DNA from: Prototheca cutis
Lineage: Eukaryota; Chlorophyta; Trebouxiophyceae; Chlorellales; Chlorellaceae
Direction: 5' to 3'
NCBI GenBank assembly: GCA_002897115.2
Contig: BCIH01000008.1
Location: 1,016,980-1,080,979, forward strand
Length of the DNA: 64,000 bases
Part shown: positions 36,142 to 46,295 of the stretch, piece by piece
How positions within the stretch are numbered: position 1 is the first letter of the stretch
Layout: each line of letters opens with the position of its first letter
Notes under the pieces: model-generated
The model's database searches: none
What the model was told of the DNA's origin: nothing
Seen by the model: the letters and a program-made list of their open reading frames with translations, nothing else
Translations under genes and position numbers: made by a program

Positions 36142-36708
36142 ACCGGCAGAAAATGATGAAGCCTTCTCGAGAATCGTCCGCTCCCACCAGCGCAGCAAGG
36201 GCATGCCTCCCAATCAAAATGCCTGTTGGACCGCATTCCCTAGCCGCGTCGCTCAGGTGATTGGGTTGGGCTCCTTCTTGGCAGCAAGACAGGTCGTGCA
36301 AGGGGCAGATGTCCGAGGTGGTGTGCCATCAGCTGGTGCTGCACCAACGAGGAGTGCCACCCCTTGAAGGGCGAGCATCGTCCCTGGAACAGAGACTTGA
36401 TGGCGTGTCTGAACATGAGGCACATCGTGCAGAGCCTGTGGGAGACCGGCCAACGGCTGGAACACTTCCAGCGCCCAGCGCCGCAGTGCTGATGAACATA
36501 CATCCTGGCAGGTTATAGCCTTTCAAACGAGGGTTTCGACCCTGGGAAAAGGAAAGCATCCCCGGAGGTGGTCCATCATTAAGATGGTCATCCACCTTCC
36601 TCTTGCCCTGTGGGGGGCGACAATTCACAGCCACCAGTGATGCCCAGCAACCCCCGGGGTGATGTAATGCTGTTGCTGGCTGAGCTGGTTGCATTATTTT
36701 GGCCCTGC
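36142..36708 (+). mobile_element. Non-autonomous TIR element (MITE-like) carrying a Fanzor 3' end, copy 1
   Basis: About 565 bp. The left end (36142-36165) reads TACCGGCAGAAAATGATGAA. The right end, as reverse complement, reads TACCATGCAGGGCCAAAATA. These form imperfect inverted repeats. Inside, on the + strand (about 36330-36492), it encodes CTNEECHPLKGEHRPWNRDL followed by MACLNMRHI and a stop, the same C-terminus as the Fanzor-like gene at 63.3 kb. The same internal layout and length recur at 41706-42284 in opposite orientation, so both derive from one deleted ancestor. It lies between the orphan gene and TOC75. Confidence 0.72.
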
Positions 36709-37107
36709 ATGGTAGAGCCCATGATGTCGGCAGAGGTTTTTGGAATGGATGCCGCCGCCAGCCAGTCTCAACCGCACCGCAGCGCTCACAGCCATCACCC
36801 AGGCAGGTTCCTGCATGGTAATGTGTCTCCATAAACCGCACCAGCTGTGTCCTTTACACCGCCTAAACAGAGTGTCTGTGTTCAGGGGAGGTGAGAGCCC
36901 TTTGCCGGGATCGAACACCCAGCACGGGATCTGGAGCCTTTGGATGCAGCATTCGATGCATCAGCGACGATCGACGTCTCACCACATCCACCGGCTGCTG
37001 TGCGTGCTCAGTGCCATCGTGGCTGCCAATTCGGCAGCCAATGATGACATTGTCATGATTCCATCGGAAACGCCCACCGGTCGGGATTCCGCTTCCACTG
37101 CCATCAC
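36709..37107. other. Intergenic, between MITE copy 1 and the TOC75 stop
   Basis: About 400 bp without a supported gene. A weak box-B-like motif (36915-36930) has no matching tRNA structure. Confidence 0.45.
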
Positions 37108-39326
37108 TCAAAAGCGTTCGCCGTAGTGCAGCATGACGTGCCACTTGCCCGCGTTGTTATCGCGGACGGCTTCCACACGCATGGCGGAAATTTTGACGCC
37201 CCCGCCGACAGAGGAACCAGCGCCCGCGCGCCGGAAGTAGGCGGTGGGGTTGCCACGCACTTCCTTGGACGATCCAAGGTCCGAACCGGCCTCCGCAAAG
37301 GCATAGACCGTCTTGCCCAGCACTGAAAGCCGTGCCTCGGCTGCAGCCTCGGCAAACCGGCGGCAGGCCGCGAGCTCGCCGACGTTGTACCCCCGGACCG
37401 AGTAGGGTCCGCCCAGGAGGAACGTCTCGTAGGCGGGCAGGTCGCCCAGCGCGGCACCGGCGCGGCCGTGCAGGACGAGAGTCCCCGGTCCCAGCCGGCC
37501 CTTGAGCTTGGGGCCAAACAAGCCCAGGAATCGCGTGGCGGACGCCGTCATGCGGTTGAACAGCGGCGCCCCTGTGCCGATGCCCAGACCCTGGTCGACG
37601 GTGACCACGTCCCGCGCCCCCCGCGTGGCACCGTCCCGGATGTAGGTCGTGTCGCGGACGAGCGAAGCTTGTGCGTGGACAACTCTATCGACACCGTCAG
37701 CGCCGATGGTGGTCGGAGGGCCGTCGGCAACGACGGCCCCCAGGGGGGACACGCGGCCTCCCCGAGCGCAGGGCGCACCCGTTTCGTCCCTGGTCACGAT
37801 TTCCTGGGCCACGAGCGCTACAGCGCCGCGCGATCCGCGGCCCAGCTCCTGCGTCAGGCCCACACGTGCGCCCTGGCGGTCGACCCACACGGGCGGCACC
37901 TCCTCGCCGTCGGGCCCAGGCGTGAACACGCCGCACAGCCGCCGGGCATTGAAGGCCGAGGCCTGGAGCTTGGTGCAGCGCGGGTCGCGCAGCCCCGCCA
38001 CAAACGGACGGCTGTATAAAACACGGTACGACAAGTCGTCCGCGGGGTTCAGAAAGGACTTTGTATTGACCGACGCAGCGACCATGCCCCCCCGGCCGTC
38101 AAGGTTCCGGTTTTCATAGGTAATCGTGCCGCCGGGGACAAAAGACACCAGCGACGGCCGGTTCTTTGCATCTGTGGGTTCGGGTGGGTGCGCGCGCAAA
38201 GGGTTGATCGGGGGGGGGGGGGGGGGGGGGTCGTCTGGGGACTCTGCTTGAGAAATCAAACCCTAAGACCCCATTCCACCCACCTGCAGCGAGGCCCCAC
38301 TCGGCTTCGATATCGGCGGTTTGCATGGGCTTTTCGCGGACCATGATATCGACTTCCACCTTTGTTGGGTCGCGCTCGTTCTGGCGGGGCAGGATCTGGA
38401 CGTTGTCAAACAGGTCCAGGGCAAACACGTTTTGCAGCGTGCGCCGGCCGTCGGCCAGGGAGTACAGCTGCCCCGGCTTGACGGCCGAGAACTTTTGAAT
38501 GTAGGCCGGGTCGACGTTGCCGCGGCCCTTGACGGCCGTGCCGCGCTCATTCATCCACACAACTTGCACGCGATCGGTACGTCCCTCGACCACCTCCACC
38601 ACCACGTTGCCCGAGTTCATGCCCTTGAACTGCGCGATGTACGACAGCCCGTACCCGTGTTTCTGGTACCAGCCATCGATCGCACGCTTGACCAGGGACA
38701 TATCCTGCATCGTAAAGCTGTCGCGCTTGCTGCCCACAAGCTGCCGCCGCAGGCGTGAGACGACGCCCGGCGGCAACGACTTGGCATTCTTCACCTCAAA
38801 ACTCTCGCACTTGGGATAAATCTTTTCCCGAAGCTCAAACAGCACCTGCACCATTGATTAGGTTTTTTTTGGGGAGGGGGGTCTTCCTTTTCTTGTTGGT
38901 ATTGGCCAAGGAGTTACATGCCTGAGGCTTGCCCTGTGAGGACCTGAAGACCCCACTGGGTCCTGCCTCTCACGACCAACCCCACACCACCCCATCCCGA
39001 ACTCCCCCCCCCCAAAAAACCTGCGTACCTTGAACTTGCCCTTCTTCTTGGCGGGCAGGACCTTGGCGTTGACACGCTCAAAGAGGCCCGTGGCGTAGAG
39101 CGTCTTGATGTCGGCGGCCAGCTCCTTGCGGGTGCAGACAAAGCCCGGCTGGCAGTGAAGCCCGCCAAACAGCTCCTGCTCGGTCGGTAGGCCCTCGCCC
39201 TTGGGCAGGCCCTCTGACGTGATCTCGCTGCACTCAAAGGTGTTCTCGTCACGGCGCGTCAGCATGCGATCGGCCTTCTTCAATGGCTGGGCCTCGCCAG
39301 CAAGCGTCGCTTCCCCGTCAACCTCC

Positions 39327-39361
<35 letters not shown>

Positions 39362-40100
39362 CTCCTCCTCGTCGCCTGTGGCCAGGAATGATGCACCGGG
39401 TCTTGTGACACGAAAATTTCACAACAAGAGCAGCAGTAGGGATCCAATGCATGCACCGGCCAGGGCCAGCAGATTCCTGTCCACGGCAGGCACGCCACCG
39501 ACCCAACTATGCAGCTCCAGTCACTAGCAAACACGCCACGGCCTGTAAACCACCATCACCTTCAGCTTCCTCCTCCTCTTCTTCAGGCTCCTCCTCTCCT
39601 TCCTCCTCCTCATCCTCGTCATCTCCAGCGGCTGCGAGCGCCATCACTTCCTGCGGGCCCGCCGATCCACCTTCGGGTGCCCTGCCGCCACCGCTGCCGC
39701 CGCCTCCGCTGCCATTCCAAGAGCTGCCGCCGCCTCCGCCGCTGCCCCCACCAAAGGCCAGGGCAGGAAGGCTGAGGGGCCCGAGCGCCCAGAGAAACTT
39801 TGCATCGCCCAGGGACCAGGGCGACCCTGCGGGCGTGCTGGCATCTGGCAGGATGCTCCCTGGTAAATCATTGCTGCCTGCGCTGCTGAAAGAGCTTCCT
39901 GCTGCCCGGCAGTGTGCAATGGGCTGCTTCCTGGCCTGGGCTAGGCCCTGGGACGAGAAGGCTCGAGGGCCATGCCGGACCCAGCGCCGCTCGATCACCC
40001 CGGGCCCAGCGATGGACCCAGCTGCAAAGACGCGTCCCCCGGGAACTGCATGCGCACTGGAACGCGTGCTGAGCGACGCGCTGCTCCCAAGAGCCGGCAT
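37108..40100 (-). CDS. TOC75: TOC75 chloroplast outer-envelope import channel, 4 exons
   Basis: Omp85-family beta-barrel that forms the preprotein channel of the TOC complex. CDS: complement(join(37108..38171,38284..38845,39029..39375,39560..40100)), 837 aa. Residues 1 to about 130 are a Ser/Ala/Arg-rich transit region ending in a Gly-rich tract (FGGGSGGGGGSSWNGSGGGG). TOC75 is known to carry such a polyglycine envelope-retention signal. A long Asp/Glu tract (39300-39380 and 39560-39630) follows. Then come three POTRA-like domains (RQLVGSKRDSFTMQDMSLVK; NVVVEVVEGRTDRVQVVW; LFDNVQILPRQNERDP) and the C-terminal barrel with LLGGPYSVRGYNVGEL, the conserved L6-loop VRGY motif, ending HYGERF. The start at 40100 is chosen as the methionine opening the Ser/Ala-rich leader. 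Intron 3 holds a run of about 20 Gs. Confidence 0.92.
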
Positions 40101-40485
40101 CGTGTCTGTGCGACCAGTGGGCAGCCCAGGGAAGCCCAGGGGCCCCGCACGCACCCCCCCTGACGACAGTGATGCGGGAGAGGGGCCTCCTATTGCAACC
40201 CCACAATGTATCACTTTTCCGTGATATACATGCATGTGGAGCCTATTGAGGAACTGCATGCATGCGGGGCCATCAGCTCCCCTGCTTCCACCATCCCGGG
40301 CGATGGGCCGCATCGCGATGGCAGTGGACATGCACTGCTCCCAGTCTCCGTGCGCTGGAGGGGTTGCTGGCGACCCATTCCAACGCGCACAAGGAATTCG
40401 GTGCTGTGCACGGAATTTTATTATTTTTAGAAATATAACAACTCGTCTCCTGGGAGTTGGCTGCCAGCCAGTTTGTCCGGGCGCC
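40101..40485. promoter_or_regulatory. Divergent intergenic region, TOC75 / UTP11
   Basis: 385 bp between divergent starts of TOC75 and UTP11; presumably both promoters. An in-frame ORF extends upstream of the TOC75 start, so a longer N-terminus cannot be excluded. Confidence 0.4.
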
Positions 40486-41577
40486 ATGAGCAGCTCGCTC
40501 AAGAACGCCGTCAAGCGGAAGACGCACAAGGAGCGGTCACAGCCGTAAGTCTGCACGGGCAGGTTCCAATGTTGCTCATGTACTTATGGAAATATGTGCA
40601 CCACGCATGCAACGTCACTACTATCGCCCCGCGCAGGGCGGCACGCCGCAAGTATGGCCTGCTGGAGAAGAAGAAGGACTACCTCCTCCGTGCAAAGGAC
40701 TTTCACAAGAAGGAGGATGCCATCCGGGTGCGTGCCTGTTTTTTAATTCCTGTGGGCCTGTGCAGGGCCGTGCTCGTCCCTGAGAGTAACGTGCGCCGTT
40801 GGCATGAGCGACCACCCCCCGTCCCACACACACACGCGCGCGCAATAACAGATCCTGCGTGGCAAGGCGGAGCAGCGCAACCCGGATGAATTTTACTTTG
40901 CCATGGAGCGCCAGAGGACCAAGGATGGCGTGCACCAAGTGCGGACGGCTGAGGCGAACAAATACTCGCAGGAGGAACTACAGCTGATGCGGACGCAAGA
41001 CATAGGGTACCTGCGCCTGAAGGCACAGACTGAAGCCAAGGTGAGGAGGGGTATTTGTTGATGGAAAAAGACCCGGGAAACAGGGACTGATGTCGTGTTT
41101 TGTTATCTGCATTTTCCATCACCTACAAACACAGAACAACAATCGCGAGCAACGCAGAGGGTGGAGCGGATGCGGGAATCACTGCACCTGATTGGCTCGG
41201 GCGGAGCAAAGCATACGGTGTTTGTGGAGGACGAGGCCGCGGTTTCTTCCTTTGACCCGGCGGCCTACTTTGACACGCACCCAGACCTGGTGCAGCGCAG
41301 CTTCAACCGCCCGCGGACGGAGCAGCTGGCGGCACCGCCGCCACTGGCGGGCAGGGACACGGCCGCGGGGGCGGCGGCCCGGGCCGAGCGCCGCCGCGGT
41401 GCGGCCTACCGCGAGCTCCTTCAGCGCGGCCAGCGCCAGCGCAAGCTGGGCAGCCTTGCCGATCGGCTGGCACACGTGAAGGAGGTGGCAGGCAAGGGCA
41501 GGAAGCGTAAACTCCACCCAGCTGAGGCCGGCGGCCAAAAGGGTGTGTTCCGGTGGAAGGCGGAGCGCAAGCGATAA
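40486..41577 (+). CDS. UTP11: UTP11, U3 snoRNP/SSU processome protein, 4 exons
   Basis: CDS: join(40486..40544,40637..40727,40852..41040,41158..41577), 252 aa. Nucleolar protein of the small-subunit processome acting in 18S rRNA maturation. The N-terminus SSLKNAVKRKTHKERSQP and the following RRKYGLLEKKKDYLLRAKDF are diagnostic. RGKAEQRNPDEFYFAMER, KYSQEELQLMRTQDIGYL and SGGAKHTVFVEDEA follow in family order. The C-terminus is basic (GKGRKRKL, WKAERKR). The phases at all three introns agree, and the length matches the usual 250 or so residues. Divergent from TOC75. Confidence 0.95.
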
Positions 41578-41705
41578 AGAATGGCCCGCCTGCTTCCGAT
41601 GAGTCTGTATCTCTGTTCTGATTGCTATTGTGTGAAATTTCCATTTCAGATTTATTGGAAAATAAGCAGCAGGAAGGGGGGCCTGAGTGGACAAGGGAAT
41701 ACCAT

Positions 41706-42284
41706 GCAGGGCAAAAATAATGCAACCAGCTCAGCCAGCAACGGCGTCACATCACCCTGGGGGTTGCTGGGCATCACTGGTGGCTGTGAATTGTCACCCC
41801 CCACAGGGCAAGAGGAAGGTGGACCACCTCAGTGATAGACCACATCCTTTCCCTTCCTGGGGAAGGGAAGGAACCCGGGGCTTCCCACCCCCAGTTGGAA
41901 AGGCTATAACCCCCCAGGATGGATGGATGTCCATCAGTCTTTCGGCGGTGGGCGCTGGAAGCGCAGAGGCCGCTGGCCGGTCTCCCGCAGGCGCTGCACG
42001 ATGTGCCTCATGTTCAGACACGCCATCAAGTCTCTGGAACAGAGACGATGCTCGCTGTTCGGGGGCCGACACTTCTCGTTGGTGCAGCACCAGCTGATGG
42101 CACACCACGGTGGGCGTCTGCTCCTTGCACGACCTGCCCTCCCTTTCAAGAAGGAACCCAACCCATTCTCTGAGCTACGCGGCAAGGGAATGCGGTCCAA
42201 CAGGCACTTTGTTTGAAAAACATGCCCTTGCTGTGCAGGTGGGAGTCGGCGAATCTCGACAAGGTTTCATCATTTTTGCCCTGC
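41706..42284 (-). mobile_element. Non-autonomous TIR element (MITE-like) carrying a Fanzor 3' end, copy 2
   Basis: 579 bp. The + strand begins GCAGGGCAAAAATAATGCAA, and the reverse complement of its other end begins GCAGGGCAAAAATGATGAAA: near-perfect inverted termini. The minus strand (about 41925-42110) encodes CCTNEKCRPPNSEHRLCSRD then LMACLNMRHI and FQRPPPKD, homologous to the nuclease at 63.3 kb. The RuvC-III context WNRD is mutated to CSRD and the upstream frame is broken. Same internal deletion as copy 1. It sits between UTP11 and the SR-protein gene. Confidence 0.78.
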
Positions 42285-42474
42285 CCAGTGCATATCTGGG
42301 ACGGGAGACCATCTCTTGGGTGTGCCCATCTTCCCCGCAATATCGCGCCATCAATCCCGGCGATCCCGGCGCACTCTGAAAGAATCCATGGCCGACAAAC
42401 GCCTTGCCGTCACGCATCGCATGAACATATTACATTACATTGGCTCATTGAAGTGCCACATTGTGAAGAGAGCC

Positions 42475-44307
42475 ATGTCCAGGGAACGTTCTCCGCACCG
42501 GGGGGGTGGCGACAGGGGCCGTCGGGAGCGCATCTCCCTGCTCGTGCGCAACCTGCCCTTGGATGCCCGGTAGGTGTCCAGTTGTGTGTGATGCATGCAA
42601 TATAGATTCAGGACGTTTGGTTGCAGGTTTTCTAGCGCCTTGGGCAAGTGTCAGAGGGAGGCGAGGGAGCTCATCGCACCCTGGGTGCCGCAGGGCCGAA
42701 GATGTCCGCTACAAGTTTGAAAAGTATGGACGCGTGAGGGACGTCTACCTTCCCCGTGAGTTGTGTTGGTCGGGAGATCGGGGCTTGCACCGGATGAATT
42801 GTCCAGCGCTGGGCTCCATGAATGAGGGGGGGAGACTGGCCGACCATTGGGCGATACAGAATTGCTCACCACATGTGCCCCATGGCTGTTGCCACCCCCT
42901 GCAGGTGATTACTGTGAGTAGTGGACGTGGAATTTACACCGAACATTTCGGGTGTTCTTGTGTGGATAGGATTGCTGTTATGGGGCATGCTTTGTCTGTG
43001 CCTCGTCGCCGCCACCGCTGATGCTGATGGCTCCGCCCCAACGGCTCAGCCTCCAGGGTCCAGGCCGCCGAATGCGTGGCTCACGCACCCAAGTTGTCCA
43101 GTTACTGCCAAGCGCCCGAGCTGAGCATGCCTGTTGACCGTGTCCTGCCCTCCCCCCTCGAGCCGAACCTGAGCCGAGTGCCTGGCCCCCCTTGAGCCTG
43201 AGCCGAGCCCCTCCTCCCCCCGAGACGTTCGAAGAGAGCCCACTGACCGAGACCCGCCTCCCTCGCAGACACGGGCCGGCCCAAGGGCTTTGGGTTTGTG
43301 GAGCTGCTCGACGAGCGCGATGCTGACGAGGCCATTTACGGCCTGGACCGCACGACCATGGGCGGCCGCACCATCACCGTCTGCTACAGCCGTGAGGGCC
43401 GCAAGACGCCGCAGGACATGCAGCACCGCGAACGTGAGGCACTTGCTTGGATTGCTGGATTGTTTAGGAAGCGGGCGGTCGGGGTCACTGGCAGTGGAAG
43501 CGCTCATACGGGCAAGGCATGACGGGTCAAGGCTGCATCGGCCAACTCGGCCCCCAGTTTCCAATGTTGCAGGGGCGGAGCGGGACGAGCGTCGGGGTCG
43601 GTCCAGGAGCCCCGGCTACCGCCGCCGGCGGTCGTACAGCCGCTCCCGCTCTGGCGATCGCCGCAGGTGAAGTTGACATCGTGCTGGTTCTCTGGAGACT
43701 GGTGTGGTGACGATGAGGCAGTGTACCTGCCCGGCTGCATGTGCTGCTGCATGGTGGCACTTCATCTACAAAAAAAATGGTCGCTGTGTCACCTACACAT
43801 GTGCATCTGTGCATGGAATGCGCGACCGTGGATTCTCACATCTCTCCAAACGACGTCCACCTGATCCCGTCCAGGCGGAGCTCCTACTCCCCGCGCCGTG
43901 ACGACCGTGGTCATCGCCACCGGCGGCATTCCCCCAGCCCCAGTCCGCGGGGCCGGTCTCCGGTTCGCTCTCGGTCTCGCTCTCCCGCAAGGTCTCGCTC
44001 TCCCCCCCAGTCCCGGTCCTTGTCCCCCGCCGCACGCAGCGACTCCCCTGCGCGGGCCCCATCCAGGTATGCGTAGATTGGGCAGCATGGCAGTTGGTTT
44101 CGGTGGCTGTTGTTAGAGAGCTGGTGAGGCTTGCCAGAATTGCAGCTGTGCCCTACCAATGTTCTGCAAGGGTTCGACATGCAGCTTGCCATTCGACACG
44201 GGCCCTGCAGGGGAAAGGACTCGCGCTCGCCGTCTCCCGGCCGTTCGTTTTCCAGGTCCCCCGCACGATCAGGCAGTCGCAGGACCTCGCCCGAGCGCAG
44301 CTACTGA
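42475..44307 (+). CDS. SC35-like SR splicing factor (SCL30 type), 7 exons incl. 9-nt microexon
   Basis: CDS: join(42475..42569,42694..42755,42905..42913,43269..43433,43573..43666,43875..44066,44211..44307), 237 aa, frame kept across all six introns. It has one RRM (residues about 17-95): RNP2 is SLLVRNLPL, then EDVRYKFEKYGRVRDVYLPR, and RNP1 is PKGFGFVEL. Plant SCL proteins have RDYYTG before RNP1. Here RDY-YTG is only restored by a 9-nt exon, GTGATTACT, with CAG before it and GTGAGT after it. The C-terminal half is a classic RS domain (RSRSPARSRSPPQSRS; SRSPARSGSRRTSPERSY at the end). It acts in spliceosome assembly in the nucleus. An alternative reading that retains the last intron would stop at 44076. 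Confidence 0.88.
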
Positions 44308-44703
44308 GCGTGTGTGAGTGGGCGTGCTCGTCAACGTGCCAACAGTGCTGGCTTGCTGCGTGTGACAGAGTGTGTCCTGGGCACCAAAACATATCGCCAC
44401 ATGGCCGACCATGCGGCACGTGTCACAGCATGTTTGATGCGATGTAACGATGACAACTGACGAAGCTGGAAGGGCGGTGGGATGGGATCCGTGGGGTGGC
44501 TGGGGCCCTTGAACCGACTGGAAGCGATCAGCCCCGTGCGGCCGCCGTCCACCCGCCCGACGATCGATCCATGGAACTCTTTTACACACAAAATCAGCTG
44601 CGACACATCCCCATGCCAACATCCGATGACACGAACATGCTCGACCTCGTAATGGTATAGCAATTCCGACATCAAGAAGCTCTAGCTGCCCGGGAGGCAG
44701 CGG
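44308..44703. other. Intergenic, SR gene to PTH
   Basis: About 396 bp between two genes on the + strand; presumably the PTH promoter. Nothing recognised. Confidence 0.4.
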
Positions 44704-45981
44704 ATGAGGTCGGCCGCCGGCCTGCTGAAGCCCTTGCTAAAGCCGGGGTTTGTCGGGCACTATTACCGTGCCCAGCGGCCCGGCATGGGCCAGGTGCTCG
44801 CGTCCCTTTCCCGCAAGGGATCCCAGAGCCGGATGGCCACAAATGAGGCGGACGCCGCGGGCATGTGGTTGATCGTGGGACTGGGCAACCCCGGGAACCG
44901 CTACGCCGGCACCCGGCACAACGTATGGCCTGGCTTGCCAGTGTCTTCGGGATGGAAGGGGGACGCTCATGAGAGTCCATGCACCAGACCTTTAACCCCG
45001 AAACACACGCACAGGTGGGCTTTGATCTGGTGGACCGCCTGGCAGCCGAGGAGGGCATCCCGCTGGGCAAGACGCAGCACAAGGCCGTCACGGGCCGAGG
45101 TACCATGGCTGGCCGGCCGATACTCCTGGTCAAGCCCCAGACGTACATGAACCTCAGTGGGCACAGCGTGGCGGCGGTGTCACGGTACTACAAGGTACCA
45201 GTAGACCGCATCCTGGTACTGGCCGACGACTTGGATGCCCAGCTGGGTGCCACACGACTTCGGGCCAAGGGTTCTCACGGCGGCCACAACGGCCTGCGTA
45301 GCATCCAGGCATCGTTGCCTGCGGGCGCGGCTTTTCCCAGGCTCAAGCTGGGGATTGGCCGGCCCACCGACGGCACTGACATCGCCGACTACGTCTTAGG
45401 GGTGAGGCTATCTGGGTGTCTGTGTTTTTGGGGGATTATCACCCGGTGTGACGGGGGGCCTGGGCTGATGCAGCTCTGATGGGAGGAGCTGGGCCCCGCG
45501 GTGCAGGCATGTGCCTGAGACTGCAGACCCCATCTGCTCGTCCCTCCAGAGCTTTACACGCGAGGAGCAGGAGCAGGTGTCTGCCATGATGGCGGCAGGT
45601 GCTGACATCGTCCGTGCAGCCGTGACGCTGGACCTCCAACGGGCCATTTCAGGCGTCCGTGTCGACCGCTCCGGCCGACAGTACTCTGCCCAGGAACCAT
45701 CCAAGAAACGGAAAAAGGCGCCAAGCGGCGGGGCACTGGCCGCCGGGCCCAAGCCCAAGGGTTTTGAGAACGTGGCCGCGGTGGATGGCGCACAGCCAAA
45801 GACAGAGTCGGGCAATGATGTCAGTGTGGCAAAGACACCAGTCACTGATGCAGGGCCAACAAAGGCACCAATCACTGATGCAGGGCCAACAAAGGCGCCA
45901 GTCACTGATGCAGGGCCAACAAAGGCACCAGTCACTGATGCAAGGACAACCATCAAGGAGCCAGCTACTACTGCTCAATAA
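44704..45981 (+). CDS. PTH1: Peptidyl-tRNA hydrolase (bacterial Pth type), 3 exons
   Basis: CDS: join(44704..44922,45015..45401,45550..45981), 345 aa. Frees tRNA from dropped-off peptidyl-tRNA; in algae the bacterial type serves organelles. After an N-terminal basic leader of about 50 residues that could be a transit peptide, the fold begins WLIVGLGNPGNRYAGTRHN with the conserved Asn and catalytic His. KPQTYMNLSG, the catalytic Asp in VLADDLDAQLG, and KGSHGGHNGLRSI follow. The C-terminal 90 residues are unusual: a KKRKK basic patch, then four degenerate copies of a ten-residue unit PVTDAGPTKA (about 45839-45950). The repeat is tandem at DNA level (30 bp). The core is the normal length; the tail is an extra. 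Confidence 0.93.
45839..45950 (+). repeat. 30-bp tandem repeat in the PTH coding tail
   Basis: About 3.7 copies of a 30-bp unit with only a few substitutions, in frame, encoding TDAGPTKAPV-type decapeptides at the C-terminus of peptidyl-tRNA hydrolase. Confidence 0.9.
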
Positions 45982-46295
45982 AATGAACGCAGCTCTGGTT
46001 AAGCATGGAAGACTGCAACAAACTTCTGTTCTGCAACACTCTCTTCTTGTTTTCCTCTCTGACATTGTTGGTGACCGAGACGCAGAGTCATGGACTGTGC
46101 AGCACACACGTACAATGCTGTTTCAAAGTCCACAGTTGGGTCATGGGGTTCGTTGGAGGACATGGCCTGAGCCAAGCAGCGGGCATGCCAGGGATCAACA
46201 GAGCAAGCAGCACAGCACCAGTTCCTGGAACGATCGAGGCGCTGCACATCCGGAAACAGGACCCCTGCATGCCAGCCATGCAAACGAGTCAAGGC
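45982..46295. other. Convergent intergenic region, PTH / ARC3-like
   Basis: 314 bp between two stop codons. AATAAA overlaps the PTH stop (45977-45982). Nothing else recognised. Confidence 0.45.

Noticed and set aside
36900..36960. Box-B-like GTTCGATCC on the minus strand
   Set aside because: Stem pairing fails and no matching 5' half was found on either side.
14500..43600. CRISPR arrays or bacterial operons
   Set aside because: No spaced direct repeats of that kind; intron-rich eukaryotic nuclear DNA.
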